From positions 1-13,638 of the forward strand of contig DAIRVC010000064.1 of assembly GCA_036803025.1 (NCBI GenBank): a stretch of 13,638 nucleotides of DNA, read 5' to 3'. The notes below the pieces were generated by a model. It was not told where the DNA came from. It was given only the letters and a program-made list of their open reading frames with translations, and did not search any database. How positions within the stretch are numbered: the stretch's first letter is position 1; every line of letters starts with the position of its first letter. The DNA comes from DAIRVC01 sp036803025. Its GTDB lineage: Bacteria; Chloroflexota; Anaerolineae; Anaerolineales; E44-bin32. Below, one piece after another: positions 7,105 through 13,604 of the stretch. The position numbers and the translations under genes were made by a program.

Positions 7105-7770
7105 ATGGTCGAAATCTTCATTCTGGGGCAGCGCTACGAAGTTCCTGAAGGCCTGACGATCCTGAAAGCCTGGGAGTGGTCGGGTTTCCAGCTGAAGCGC
7201 GGCGTCGGGTGCCGCGGCGGCTTCTGCGGCGCCTGCGGCACGGTCTACCGCCTGTCCGGGGACTACCGCTTGCGCTACGCGCTGGCCTGTCAGACCGTCG
7301 TCGAGCCCGGGATGGTGCTCGGGCCGATTCCGTTCTTCCCTGCGCAGCGCGCCGCCTATCATTTGGAGGACCTCTCCCCGGACGGCGAGACGCTGCTCAA
7401 CCTCTACCCGGAGATCAGCCGCTGCTTCGGCTGCAACACGTGCACCAAGGCCTGTCCGCAGGAGCTGGACGTCCTCGGCTACATGGCCGCTTCGCTGCGC
7501 GGCGACATCGCCGCGGCGGCCGATCTATCCTTCGACTGCATCCTGTGCGGACTGTGCGTGGCACGCTGCCCGGCTGAGCTTGTACCGCCGCACGTCGGAC
7601 TGCTCGCACGCCGCCTGTATGGCAAGTACCTTGCCCCGCGCGCCGAACACATGCATCAGCGCGTCGCCGAGATCGACGGCGGAGCGTTCCGCACCGACCT
7701 GGAGGCGTTGAAGGGGCTCTCGGTCGATCAGCTGAAGGCGCGCTACGCCGCGCGTGATATCGAGGCCTAG
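7105..7770 (+). CDS. [2Fe-2S] plus 2x[4Fe-4S] electron-transfer protein, SdhB/NuoG-N-like
   Basis: 221 residues. The N-terminal domain is a plant-type ferredoxin fold with Cys36/41/44 and Cys62 (Cx4Cx2C...C), the layout of the [2Fe-2S] site in SdhB, FrdB and NuoG. The second domain has two full ferredoxin motifs, Cys107/110/113/117 and Cys145/148/151/155. SdhB and FrdB usually have a third cluster of the [3Fe-4S] type next to the quinone site. Here the third site keeps all four cysteines, so two [4Fe-4S] are expected, as in methanogen thiol:fumarate reductase TfrB, but without TfrB's C-terminal HdrB part. The C-terminal 50 residues look helical and charged. An SdhA-like flavoprotein in the same operon (9997) is the obvious partner. 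No SdhC/D membrane anchor lies in the window. Confidence 0.85.
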   Translation: MVEIFILGQRYEVPEGLTILKAWEWSGFQLKRGVGCRGGFCGACGTVYRLSGDYRLRYALACQTVVEPGMVLGPIPFFPAQRAAYHLEDLSPDGETLLNLYPEISRCFGCNTCTKACPQELDVLGYMAASLRGDIAAAADLSFDCILCGLCVARCPAELVPPHVGLLARRLYGKYLAPRAEHMHQRVAEIDGGAFRTDLEALKGLSVDQLKARYAARDIEA

Positions 7771-7798
7771 GTCTCCGGTGGATGCTTCTCGCCGAGAC
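7771..7798 (+). other. Intercistronic hairpin before the acyl-CoA dehydrogenase-like gene
   Basis: GTCTC (7771-7775) pairs with GAGAC (7794-7798). After a one-base bulge, GGTG (7777-7780) pairs with CGCC (7790-7793), with one G-T pair and a 9-base loop. The hairpin begins at the first base after the upstream stop codon and ends just before the AGGA that serves ATG 7810. No T-run follows, so an mRNA stability or processing element, or chance, fits better than a terminator. Confidence 0.35.
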
Positions 7799-7809
7799 AG
7801 GATCTGACG

Positions 7810-8910
7810 ATGGATTTCGAATTCTCCTCCGACGGCCTGATGCTGCGGGATATGCTGCGCAAGTTCCTGCAGAAGGACGCGCGTCCGCTGGAGATGAAAT
7901 TCTTCAACACCGGCAGGCTCGAACCCGACGAGCGCGCGCGGCTGCGCGGCGCCGTCGAGCAGATGGGTCTTTGGGCAGTGACCGTTCCCGAGAAGTTCGG
8001 CGGCGGGGGGTTGGACACCGTCACCGCGTGCCTGATCGAGGAAGAGCTGGGCGGTACTTTCGTGCCGATCGAGCTGGGCGACGTCCCACCACTGCTCTTC
8101 GAGTGCACGCCGGAGCAGGCTTCCCGCTACCTCGAGCCGGCCCTGGCCGGCCGGCGCGTGCCGATCATGGCCGCACGCGAGCCGGGCGCACTGCGCCCGG
8201 AGGGCTGGCGCACGACGGCCTCCCCGGAGGACGGCGGGTACGTACTCGAAGGCGTCAAGTCGCTTGGCTCGCTGCCGACAGCCGAGTCGTTCTTCATCGT
8301 TCTGGCCAAGGCACAGGAAGGTCTGACAGCCTTCCTGCTCGACAACGATCGTCCCGGCGTGAAGCTCGGGCGCAACGGACAGCCGGCGCTGCAATTGGAG
8401 GCCTGCCGGGTAGAACACAGCGCGCTCCTGGGACAGGCCGGCCACGCGCTCTCCTCGACGGCCGACGAAGCCGCCCGGGCCTGGATCCGCACCGGCGCGC
8501 GGTACGTCGGCATGGCTGCCCGGCTGATGCAGATGGCCGCCGAACACGCACGCGATTGGGTCTCATTGGGCGAGCCGCTTTCGGTGCGTCCGGCCGTCCG
8601 GCGGCTCCTGGCGGAGCTGAACGTCGACATCGAGAGTGCACGCTGGCTGGTCTACCGGGCCGCCTGGCTGGCGGACTCCGGCCAGCCTTTGCGCGGCCCG
8701 GCGGCGCAGGTAAGGCTGGGAACGGGGGACATGCTCCTGCGAACGATCGACCGCGTCACAATGATCTTCGGCGGGCCGGGGCCGGCCCCGCAGCTCGCCG
8801 CGCAAAGAATGGTTCGCAGCATGGTATCGGCCGAGGCTCTTGACCTCGCCCTGGAATACGCGCGCGCGGCAGTGGCCGCAGAGGTCCTGGCGACGGCAGT
8901 GGAGAGGTGA
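7810..8910 (+). CDS. Acyl-CoA dehydrogenase-superfamily protein with degenerate active-site motifs
   Basis: 366 residues with the acyl-CoA dehydrogenase layout (PF00441 type). There is a helical N-terminal domain with Val-Pro-Glu-Lys-Phe-Gly-Gly (59-65) and the Glu-Glu-Glu-Leu-Gly-Gly block (77-82), a middle beta domain, and a C-terminal helical bundle with a Gly-Gly-Pro-Gly (321-324) in place of the usual Gly-Gly-x-Gly-Tyr. Members oxidise the alpha-beta bond of acyl-CoA thioesters or run it in reverse. Here the usual (Ser)-Glu-Pro-Gly-(Ala/Ser)-Gly-Ser-Asp motif is reduced to Arg-Glu-Pro-Gly-Ala-Leu (123-128), the Trp-Ile-Thr-Asn motif is replaced by Leu-Gly-Ser-Leu (151-154), and the C-terminal Glu-Gly-Thr with the catalytic Glu is not visible. 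The Glu used instead by isovaleryl-CoA-type enzymes is also not evident near 223. No ETF genes are nearby, so its partner would be the Fe-S/FdhB proteins beside it. It may be a divergent enzyme or a non-catalytic subunit. Confidence 0.82.
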   Translation: MDFEFSSDGLMLRDMLRKFLQKDARPLEMKFFNTGRLEPDERARLRGAVEQMGLWAVTVPEKFGGGGLDTVTACLIEEELGGTFVPIELGDVPPLLFECTPEQASRYLEPALAGRRVPIMAAREPGALRPEGWRTTASPEDGGYVLEGVKSLGSLPTAESFFIVLAKAQEGLTAFLLDNDRPGVKLGRNGQPALQLEACRVEHSALLGQAGHALSSTADEAARAWIRTGARYVGMAARLMQMAAEHARDWVSLGEPLSVRPAVRRLLAELNVDIESARWLVYRAAWLADSGQPLRGPAAQVRLGTGDMLLRTIDRVTMIFGGPGPAPQLAAQRMVRSMVSAEALDLALEYARAAVAAEVLATAVER

Positions 8911-8913
8911 CCG

Positions 8914-9981
8914 ATGAACGTCAACCATAGGTGGAACATCCGCAACGACGATGCACTGGAAACGCTGCGCGGCTTCCTGGCCGCGTGGTGGATGGCTGTC
9001 GGCCTGGAGGCCATGCTTGCTCCGGTCGAGCAGCCCGACGGCCGTGAGATCCAGACCCAGGTCATCACCCAGCGCGCCGAACTGGCACGGGTCAATCCCT
9101 TTGCCCCGGTCATGCTTGAGAACGCCGCCACGGCGATCTCCAAATTCTCGCGGGATTACCCCGGCGGTCGGATCGCGGCCATACTCCGGCCGTGCGAGTT
9201 GCGGGCGTTGATCGAGTTGCGCAAGCGCCGCAATGTCCCGGCGGCGGACGACAAGGTCACCATCCTGGGCGTCGATTGCGGCGGGACGCTGCCACCCCAG
9301 GAATTCGCCGAGCGCGTGCGCGGGCAAGGCCTGCGGGCCCTGACCGACGAGGCGCTGACCTGCGCTGCGGATTGCGACCGGCTGCCGCGCCAGCTGCGCA
9401 CAGCCTGCCGCATCTGCGCCTCGCCCGCCGCGCGGGGCGCCGATGTCGCTGTGGGCATGCTGGGGATCGCGCCGGATCAGGCGCTGCTGATCATCGGCCG
9501 CGATCAGGCCACCTCGGATCGCCTCTGCCTGGCGGCGGTCACCGACGGGATCGCCGAGGAGGCCGAGGTCGTCCGGCGCGAGGTGGCCATCGGCGCCATC
9601 TCTCAGCGGCGCTCCCGAGTGCGCGAGGAGTTGGCGCGCGACGTCCCGCTGCGTATGAACGAGTTGGGCAGTCTGCTGTCCTGGCTGGCGCGCTGCTCGC
9701 TGTGCGGCGACTGCCTGGATGCCTGCCCGCTGTACGACGGCGAGCTGAGCGGATTGATCGGCGCCGGGACATCGCGTTACGGCGGCCAACCCCTTCTGGC
9801 CGAGGTCGTCGATGTCAGCCGCTGGCTGGCCTCCTGCGCCGGCTGCGGGATGTGCGAGGAATCGTGCTCGTGCGACGTTCCGCTGACCGTGTTGATCTCC
9901 AGCCTGGCGGAGCGCATCCGCGGCGAGCTGCAATACAGCGCCGGCGATCCTTCAGCCCGCCTGCCCTGGATCGCGGCCTGA
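8914..9981 (+). CDS. FrhB/FdhB-family iron-sulfur flavoprotein, paralog 3
   Basis: 355 residues, the third member of this family in the window. Conserved sites are Arg-Pro-Cys-Glu (Cys94), Val-Asp-Cys-Gly-Gly-Thr (Cys122), Ala-Cys-Arg-Ile-Cys (Cys165/168), and two ferredoxin motifs, Cys261/264/267/271 and Cys308/311/314/318, the last followed by an extra Cys320. It lacks the CYCxxC stretch of paralog 1, and its segment between the two clusters is longer than in paralog 2 by about a dozen residues. GGAGAGG precedes ATG 8914, which lies 3 bases after the stop of the acyl-CoA dehydrogenase-like gene. It is followed after 15 bases by the SdhA-like flavoprotein. The spacing suggests it is the direct electron partner of one of these two. 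Confidence 0.87.
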   Translation: MNVNHRWNIRNDDALETLRGFLAAWWMAVGLEAMLAPVEQPDGREIQTQVITQRAELARVNPFAPVMLENAATAISKFSRDYPGGRIAAILRPCELRALIELRKRRNVPAADDKVTILGVDCGGTLPPQEFAERVRGQGLRALTDEALTCAADCDRLPRQLRTACRICASPAARGADVAVGMLGIAPDQALLIIGRDQATSDRLCLAAVTDGIAEEAEVVRREVAIGAISQRRSRVREELARDVPLRMNELGSLLSWLARCSLCGDCLDACPLYDGELSGLIGAGTSRYGGQPLLAEVVDVSRWLASCAGCGMCEESCSCDVPLTVLISSLAERIRGELQYSAGDPSARLPWIAA

Positions 9982-9984
9982 TCG

Positions 9985-9996
9985 GATGAGGTGATC
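9985..9996 (+). promoter_or_regulatory. Strong Shine-Dalgarno deciding the flavoprotein start
   Basis: The 12 bases GATGAGGTGATC end directly before ATG 9997 and match the extended 16S anti-Shine-Dalgarno complement almost fully. The alternative GTG start at 9991 lies inside this site, so ATG 9997 is chosen. Confidence 0.7.
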
Positions 9997-11607
9997 ATGG
10001 CATACCCGCCTGCCTTGCGCGAATCGCTCGCCAGAGTCGAGGCCGGACGCGAGCGTCGGTTGAGCGAGACGCACCCGCGCCTCTCAGCGCAGGCGCGCCA
10101 GGAAGTCCTGCACGCCTTCCACCCCGACTTCACCGCCGAGGCCTTCCGCGAGATCCGCCTCGGCCCCAACCGCGGCGAGCGTACCCCGCGCGAACTGGCC
10201 GATGCCCTCGAAGGGGCTCCCCGCCCTCTACCTGGCTCGGTCGCCGCGGCCGATGCAGCCTGCGATGTGCTTGTCATCGGTGGCGGCGGCGCCGGGGCCA
10301 GCGCCGCGCTGCTGGCGCAAGAAGCCGGCGCCTCCGTGCTGATGGCCACCAAGCTGCGTTTCGGCGACGCCAACACCATGATGGCGCAAGGCGGGATCCA
10401 GGCGGCCGACAAGCCCAACGACTCGCCGGCCATGCACTACCTGGACGTCATTGGCGGCGGCGGTTTCACCAACGACCCGGACCTGGTCGACGCGTTGGTC
10501 AGCGACGCGCCCAGGGTGATCGCCTGGCTGGAAGGCCTGGGCGCGATGTTCGATAAGGAGCCCGACGGCACGCTGCGCACGATCCACGGCGGCGGGACGA
10601 GTCGCAAGCGCATGCATGCGGCGCGCGACTACAGCGGCGCCGAGATCATGCGCACACTGCGCGATGAGGTGCGTTCACGCGGCAGCGGCGCTCGCAAGCC
10701 GATTCAGGTATGGGAGTTCCGTCCGGCGGTCGAGCTCATCCTGGACGAGAAGGGGCAGGCCGCCGGCGCCGTTCTGCTGGACCTCGACACCGAGCAGTTT
10801 CGCGTCGTGCACGCCGGGGCAGTCGTCATCGCCACCGGCGGCAGCGGCCGGCTGCACTATCAGGGCTTCCCCACGACCAACCACTACGGCGCCACCGCCG
10901 ACGGGTTGGTGCTGGCCTACCGCGCCGGCGCGCGCCTGAGTTTCATCGACACGATGCAGTACCATCCGACCGGCGCTGCGTTCCCTGAGCAGATCCTCGG
11001 CCAGCTGGTGACAGAGAAGGTACGCGGCCTGGGCGCACAGGTGCTCAACGCCGACGGGGAACAGTTCGTCTTCCCGCTTGAGACGCGCGATGTCGAAGCG
11101 GCCGCGTTCATTCGCGAATGCGGCGAGCGCAAGCGCGGCGTGACCACGCCCACCGGCCAACCGGCGGTGTGGCTGGATGCACCGATGATCGATCGCATCC
11201 ACGGCGCCGGGACGATCGCCCGCGAGCTGCCGGCCATGGTGCGCCAGTACAAGCGCTTCGGCATCGACCTGATCAGCGAGGCCATCCTGGTCTACCCGAC
11301 CCTGCATTACCAGAACGGCGGGGTCGCCATCAAACCGGACGGCAGCACCGCCGTTCCAGGCCTGTTCGTCGCCGGAGAAGCGGCCGGGGGGATTCACGGA
11401 CGCAATCGTCTGATGGGCAACAGCCTGCTGGACATTTGCGTCTTCGGCCGGCGGGCCGGCACGGCCGCCGCCGCCTGGGCGCAGCAAGCCTCCCCCGGCC
11501 GCAGAACGCTCGACCACGTGGCCGCCTGGGAAGAAGCACGCCGCCAGGCCGGGCTGACCGAGGGCGTCATCTCACCGCTGATCCTGCCGGACTACACCCG
11601 GCACTAG
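9997..11607 (+). CDS. Succinate dehydrogenase/fumarate reductase-like flavoprotein, non-covalent FAD type
   Basis: 536 residues. After a charged 88-residue extension comes the FAD-binding GGGGAG (95-100), then Met-Ala-Gln-Gly-Gly-Ile (129-134). The SDH/FRD signatures follow: Gln-Tyr-His-Pro-Thr-Gly (His323), Thr-Glu-(x3)-Gly-Leu-Gly (339-346), His-Tyr-Gln-Asn-Gly-Gly (His437), Gly-Leu-Phe-Val-Ala-Gly-Glu (455-461) and Asn-Arg-Leu-Met-Gly-Asn-Ser-Leu-Leu-Asp (Arg470). These residues bind and polarise a dicarboxylate in fumarate reductases. The His that links FAD covalently in SdhA/FrdA is Asn126 here, so FAD should be non-covalent. The catalytic Arg is probably Arg380, but the local alignment needs a small insertion. 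Only about 50 residues follow the last FAD motif, so the usual C-terminal helical domain is missing. The reaction is likely reduction of fumarate or an enoate, or the reverse. L-aspartate oxidase is less likely: HPTG is FRD-like and no NAD synthesis genes are near. Confidence 0.85.
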   Translation: MAYPPALRESLARVEAGRERRLSETHPRLSAQARQEVLHAFHPDFTAEAFREIRLGPNRGERTPRELADALEGAPRPLPGSVAAADAACDVLVIGGGGAGASAALLAQEAGASVLMATKLRFGDANTMMAQGGIQAADKPNDSPAMHYLDVIGGGGFTNDPDLVDALVSDAPRVIAWLEGLGAMFDKEPDGTLRTIHGGGTSRKRMHAARDYSGAEIMRTLRDEVRSRGSGARKPIQVWEFRPAVELILDEKGQAAGAVLLDLDTEQFRVVHAGAVVIATGGSGRLHYQGFPTTNHYGATADGLVLAYRAGARLSFIDTMQYHPTGAAFPEQILGQLVTEKVRGLGAQVLNADGEQFVFPLETRDVEAAAFIRECGERKRGVTTPTGQPAVWLDAPMIDRIHGAGTIARELPAMVRQYKRFGIDLISEAILVYPTLHYQNGGVAIKPDGSTAVPGLFVAGEAAGGIHGRNRLMGNSLLDICVFGRRAGTAAAAWAQQASPGRRTLDHVAAWEEARRQAGLTEGVISPLILPDYTRH

Positions 11608-11630
11608 CCTCCAGTTCCGTCGCTGTCGCT

Positions 11631-11654
11631 CCGGCCGTCATCCCTGGCGGCCGG
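11631..11654 (+). terminator. Possible terminator of the redox operon
   Basis: CCGGCCG (11631-11637) pairs perfectly with CGGCCGG (11648-11654) across a 10-base loop, 23 bases after the flavoprotein stop. Only a short TCGCGTT follows, so it is weak as an intrinsic terminator. Confidence 0.4.
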
Positions 11655-11708
11655 TCGCGTTAAACCCGGCATGCGGTCTGGGCGGCCTCACAGCGGTTGG
11701 AAACACAA

Positions 11709-11736
11709 GGGCCGCCCGGCGCAACCCGGACGGCCC
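11709..11736 (-). terminator. Hairpin terminator after the LysM gene (possibly bidirectional)
   Basis: The arms 11709-11719 and 11726-11736 pair over 11 bases with one mismatch, around a 6-base loop, and one more A-T pair can close the base. Read on the minus strand it lies about 25 bases after the LysM gene stop and is followed by a T-rich TTGTGTTT, as in an intrinsic terminator. On the plus strand it may also stop read-through from the redox operon, since the genes converge here. Confidence 0.6.
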
Positions 11737-11761
11737 TGCATCGGCTCGGGTGACTCGCTGA

Positions 11762-12475
11762 CTAGGGGACCATGGTCCGCGTCGGTGTGGCCGGTGCGGT
11801 CGTCCGCGTCGGCGTGCCTCCCACGCGCGTCGGCGTCGGCGTGGCGATGTTGACCGGCACCAGCAGACGCTGCCCGACGCCGATCGTGTCGGTCACCTCG
11901 ATGTCGTTGGCATCGGCGATCGCTTCGGCGGTGCTGTTGAATTGAGCGGCAATCGATTCGAGGCTGTCGCCCGGCAGGACGATGTACTCGATACGGGTCC
12001 CGGGCACGAGCGTCGCCGGCAAGGGTGTGGTGGTGGCCAGCACCGTCCCCGGCGGCGGAATGGTCAGCTCCTGACCGACGAAGATCGCATTTGGATCGGT
12101 GATGCCGTTCGCTTCCATCAAGACCAGCAAGTCGATCCCGAACTCCTCGGCGATGGAGGTCAGGCTGTCGCCGTCTTCGACCGTGTAGGTGCGCGGCCCC
12201 TCCGGCGTGGGGGTCTCCGAGGGGGGCAGCGTGTTGGTGATCGTTGGCGTCAGGGTCGGCGGACGAGGCGTGAACGTCATCGTCGGTGTGGGCGTGTCGG
12301 TCGACAAGAAGGGGAGCGAGGGCGTCCCGCCGCCCGTGATCCACAGCACGATCAGGACGATCCCGACGGCCAGCAACAGGACCGCCAGCCCCCCCAGAAG
12401 GAGCGGCACCATCCGCTCCCGGCGGCGGCGATAGGACAGGATCACGTCCTGGACGTTATGTTCAGGGCTCTGCAT
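11762..12475 (-). CDS. Single-pass membrane protein with two LysM domains
   Basis: 237 residues. A short basic cytoplasmic tail (Arg-rich, 16-21) precedes one hydrophobic helix at about 23-47, a type II signal-anchor layout. Outside the membrane comes a Thr/Pro-rich linker (52-93), a LysM domain (about 96-139, with Asp-Gly-Asp-Ser-Leu and a Val-Gly-Gln-x-Leu-x-Ile-Pro end), a second Thr/Pro linker, a second LysM (about 163-207, with Pro-Gly-Asp-Ser-Leu and Val-Gly-Gln-Arg-Leu-x-Val-Pro), and a Thr/Pro-rich tail. LysM binds N-acetylglucosamine-containing glycans such as peptidoglycan, so this is probably a wall-attached protein without a visible catalytic domain. Thr/Pro-rich spacers of this kind are common in Chloroflexota. 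AAGGGAGAA lies before the start at 12475. It is convergent to the redox operon, with no evident functional link. Confidence 0.85.
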   Translation of the reverse strand: MQSPEHNVQDVILSYRRRRERMVPLLLGGLAVLLLAVGIVLIVLWITGGGTPSLPFLSTDTPTPTMTFTPRPPTLTPTITNTLPPSETPTPEGPRTYTVEDGDSLTSIAEEFGIDLLVLMEANGITDPNAIFVGQELTIPPPGTVLATTTPLPATLVPGTRIEYIVLPGDSLESIAAQFNSTAEAIADANDIEVTDTIGVGQRLLVPVNIATPTPTRVGGTPTRTTAPATPTRTMVP

Positions 12476-12584
12476 CCGGTTTCTCCCTTGGCGAGGGGAC
12501 TGTCTCCAGCCCTCCGGCTCCCTGATTCTACCCGAAATCCCGGCCTGAGGTCCCGGCTGTCCGCTGCCGGTTCTCGGTCACACT

Positions 12585-13535
12585 TTACGGAATCGACGAT
12601 CTCGGGGGGATTCCAGCCTCGTTGAAGCTCTGCCAGGCGGAACTCAGGAAGCTCAGCACGCGCTCCAGGGCGGCCCGCCAAGTGGGGTCCTCGTGTGCCC
12701 CGGGCACGATCTCCAGGGTCACGCTCCGGCCCGATTCGGTCAGTGTTGCAGCCAGACGCTCGGTGGCGCCCCGCGCCCAGTCGCTATCCCCGGCAACGAG
12801 AAGGACCTGTGCCGGCAATTCCTCGGCCTGGCGCGCCAGCTGGAAGGGGTCGAACTCGAGACGCGCATGGTTCACCGACAACGCCGGGCTGAGGGCGCCG
12901 ACGGTGGCGAAGATCGACGGGTTGCGGAAGCCGATTTCCAGTGCCCATATCCCGCCGCGCGAGATTCCGACCAGGGCGCGCGCCTCGGCGCGCGGGTCTG
13001 TCCGGAACGTTCCATCCACGAAGGGCACCAGCCCCTCGATCAGCTCTTCCTCGTAGGACCAGGGCCCGCCGTCGCTATTGGTGAAGATCGGCTCCGGTTG
13101 GAGCGGCAGGACGAGCAAGAACGGCGGCCACTCGCCCGAGGCAATCCCTTGGTCCGCAGCCGAGCCGACGCCCAGTTCATCCCAATGGCTCTCGTCGTAC
13201 GGCTTTCCATGCAGGAGATAGGCGACCGGATAGCGCGTCTCCCCTGCTTCGTAGCAGGGCGGGAAGTAGACCCTGACGGGCACCGCCTCATCGACCACCA
13301 CTCCGGAGTACGTGAACGCCTCGATGCGCCCGGCGGATTCGGCGCACGCGGGCGTAGAGGACGGTGGAGGCGTCGCCGACGGCTCGGCCGTGGACAGGGG
13401 TGCGGCCGGCGTCTCGGTGAACCGCACCGACTGCGCGCCGCCCGGATCCGGCCCACATGCGCCGACAGACAGCGCTGCAGCGTACAGCAGCACAACCGCT
13501 CGGATAGGGTGGCCGTAAGGGCGGATCGGTGTCAT
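12585..13535 (-). CDS. Lipoprotein esterase, alpha/beta hydrolase (PF00756-like)
   Basis: 316 residues. The N-terminus has a hydrophobic segment ending in Val-Gly-Ala-Cys (Cys27), a lipobox-like site, so the protein is probably a secreted lipoprotein. A Pro/Ser/Thr-rich spacer (about 28-63) leads to an alpha/beta-hydrolase domain. Leu-Leu-His-Gly (107-110) resembles the oxyanion-hole strand of esterase-D/Fes-type enzymes. The nucleophile is Ser192 in Gly-Ile-Ser-Arg-Gly-Gly, the acid is Asp250 or Asp252 in Ala-Gly-Asp-Ser-Asp, and the His is His281 in Gly-Ala-His-Glu. The triad order and spacing fit the putative esterase family, which includes acyl, feruloyl and siderophore esterases; the substrate cannot be told. 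A stop TAA at 12585 leaves 109 bases before the LysM gene, in the same direction. The ribosome site before the start is weak, and a Met or GTG a little further down is possible. Confidence 0.82.
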   Translation of the reverse strand: MTPIRPYGHPIRAVVLLYAAALSVGACGPDPGGAQSVRFTETPAAPLSTAEPSATPPPSSTPACAESAGRIEAFTYSGVVVDEAVPVRVYFPPCYEAGETRYPVAYLLHGKPYDESHWDELGVGSAADQGIASGEWPPFLLVLPLQPEPIFTNSDGGPWSYEEELIEGLVPFVDGTFRTDPRAEARALVGISRGGIWALEIGFRNPSIFATVGALSPALSVNHARLEFDPFQLARQAEELPAQVLLVAGDSDWARGATERLAATLTESGRSVTLEIVPGAHEDPTWRAALERVLSFLSSAWQSFNEAGIPPRSSIP

Positions 13536-13576
13536 CGCTCAACCCGGACGGCTCCCGCGCTCGCCGGGACGGAGGA

Positions 13577-13604
13577 ATGATACCGCGCCTGTCCGGCCGC
13601 CAAC
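13577..13604 (-). promoter_or_regulatory. Possible promoter of the esterase gene
   Basis: On the minus strand a TATCAT (-10-like, 13577-13582) follows a TTGGCG (-35-like) at a 15-base spacing, about 40 bases before the esterase start. The spacing is shorter than the usual 17 and the -35 is poor, so this is weak. Nothing else is visible in 13536-13638. Confidence 0.25.

Noticed and set aside
171..10939. Many long open frames on the minus strand and in other plus frames
   Set aside because: These are shadows caused by high GC. They lack motifs, are rich in Ala/Arg/Gly/Pro, and lie opposite clear Fe-S and flavin protein genes.
9997..11607. L-aspartate oxidase (NadB) for the flavoprotein
   Set aside because: The QYHPTG and NRLMGNSLLD motifs are SDH/FRD-like, and no quinolinate synthase or NadC gene is near. 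It was not fully excluded.
12553..12570. Hairpin between the esterase and LysM genes as a terminator
   Set aside because: The stem is only five pairs with an eight-base loop and no T-run on the minus strand.
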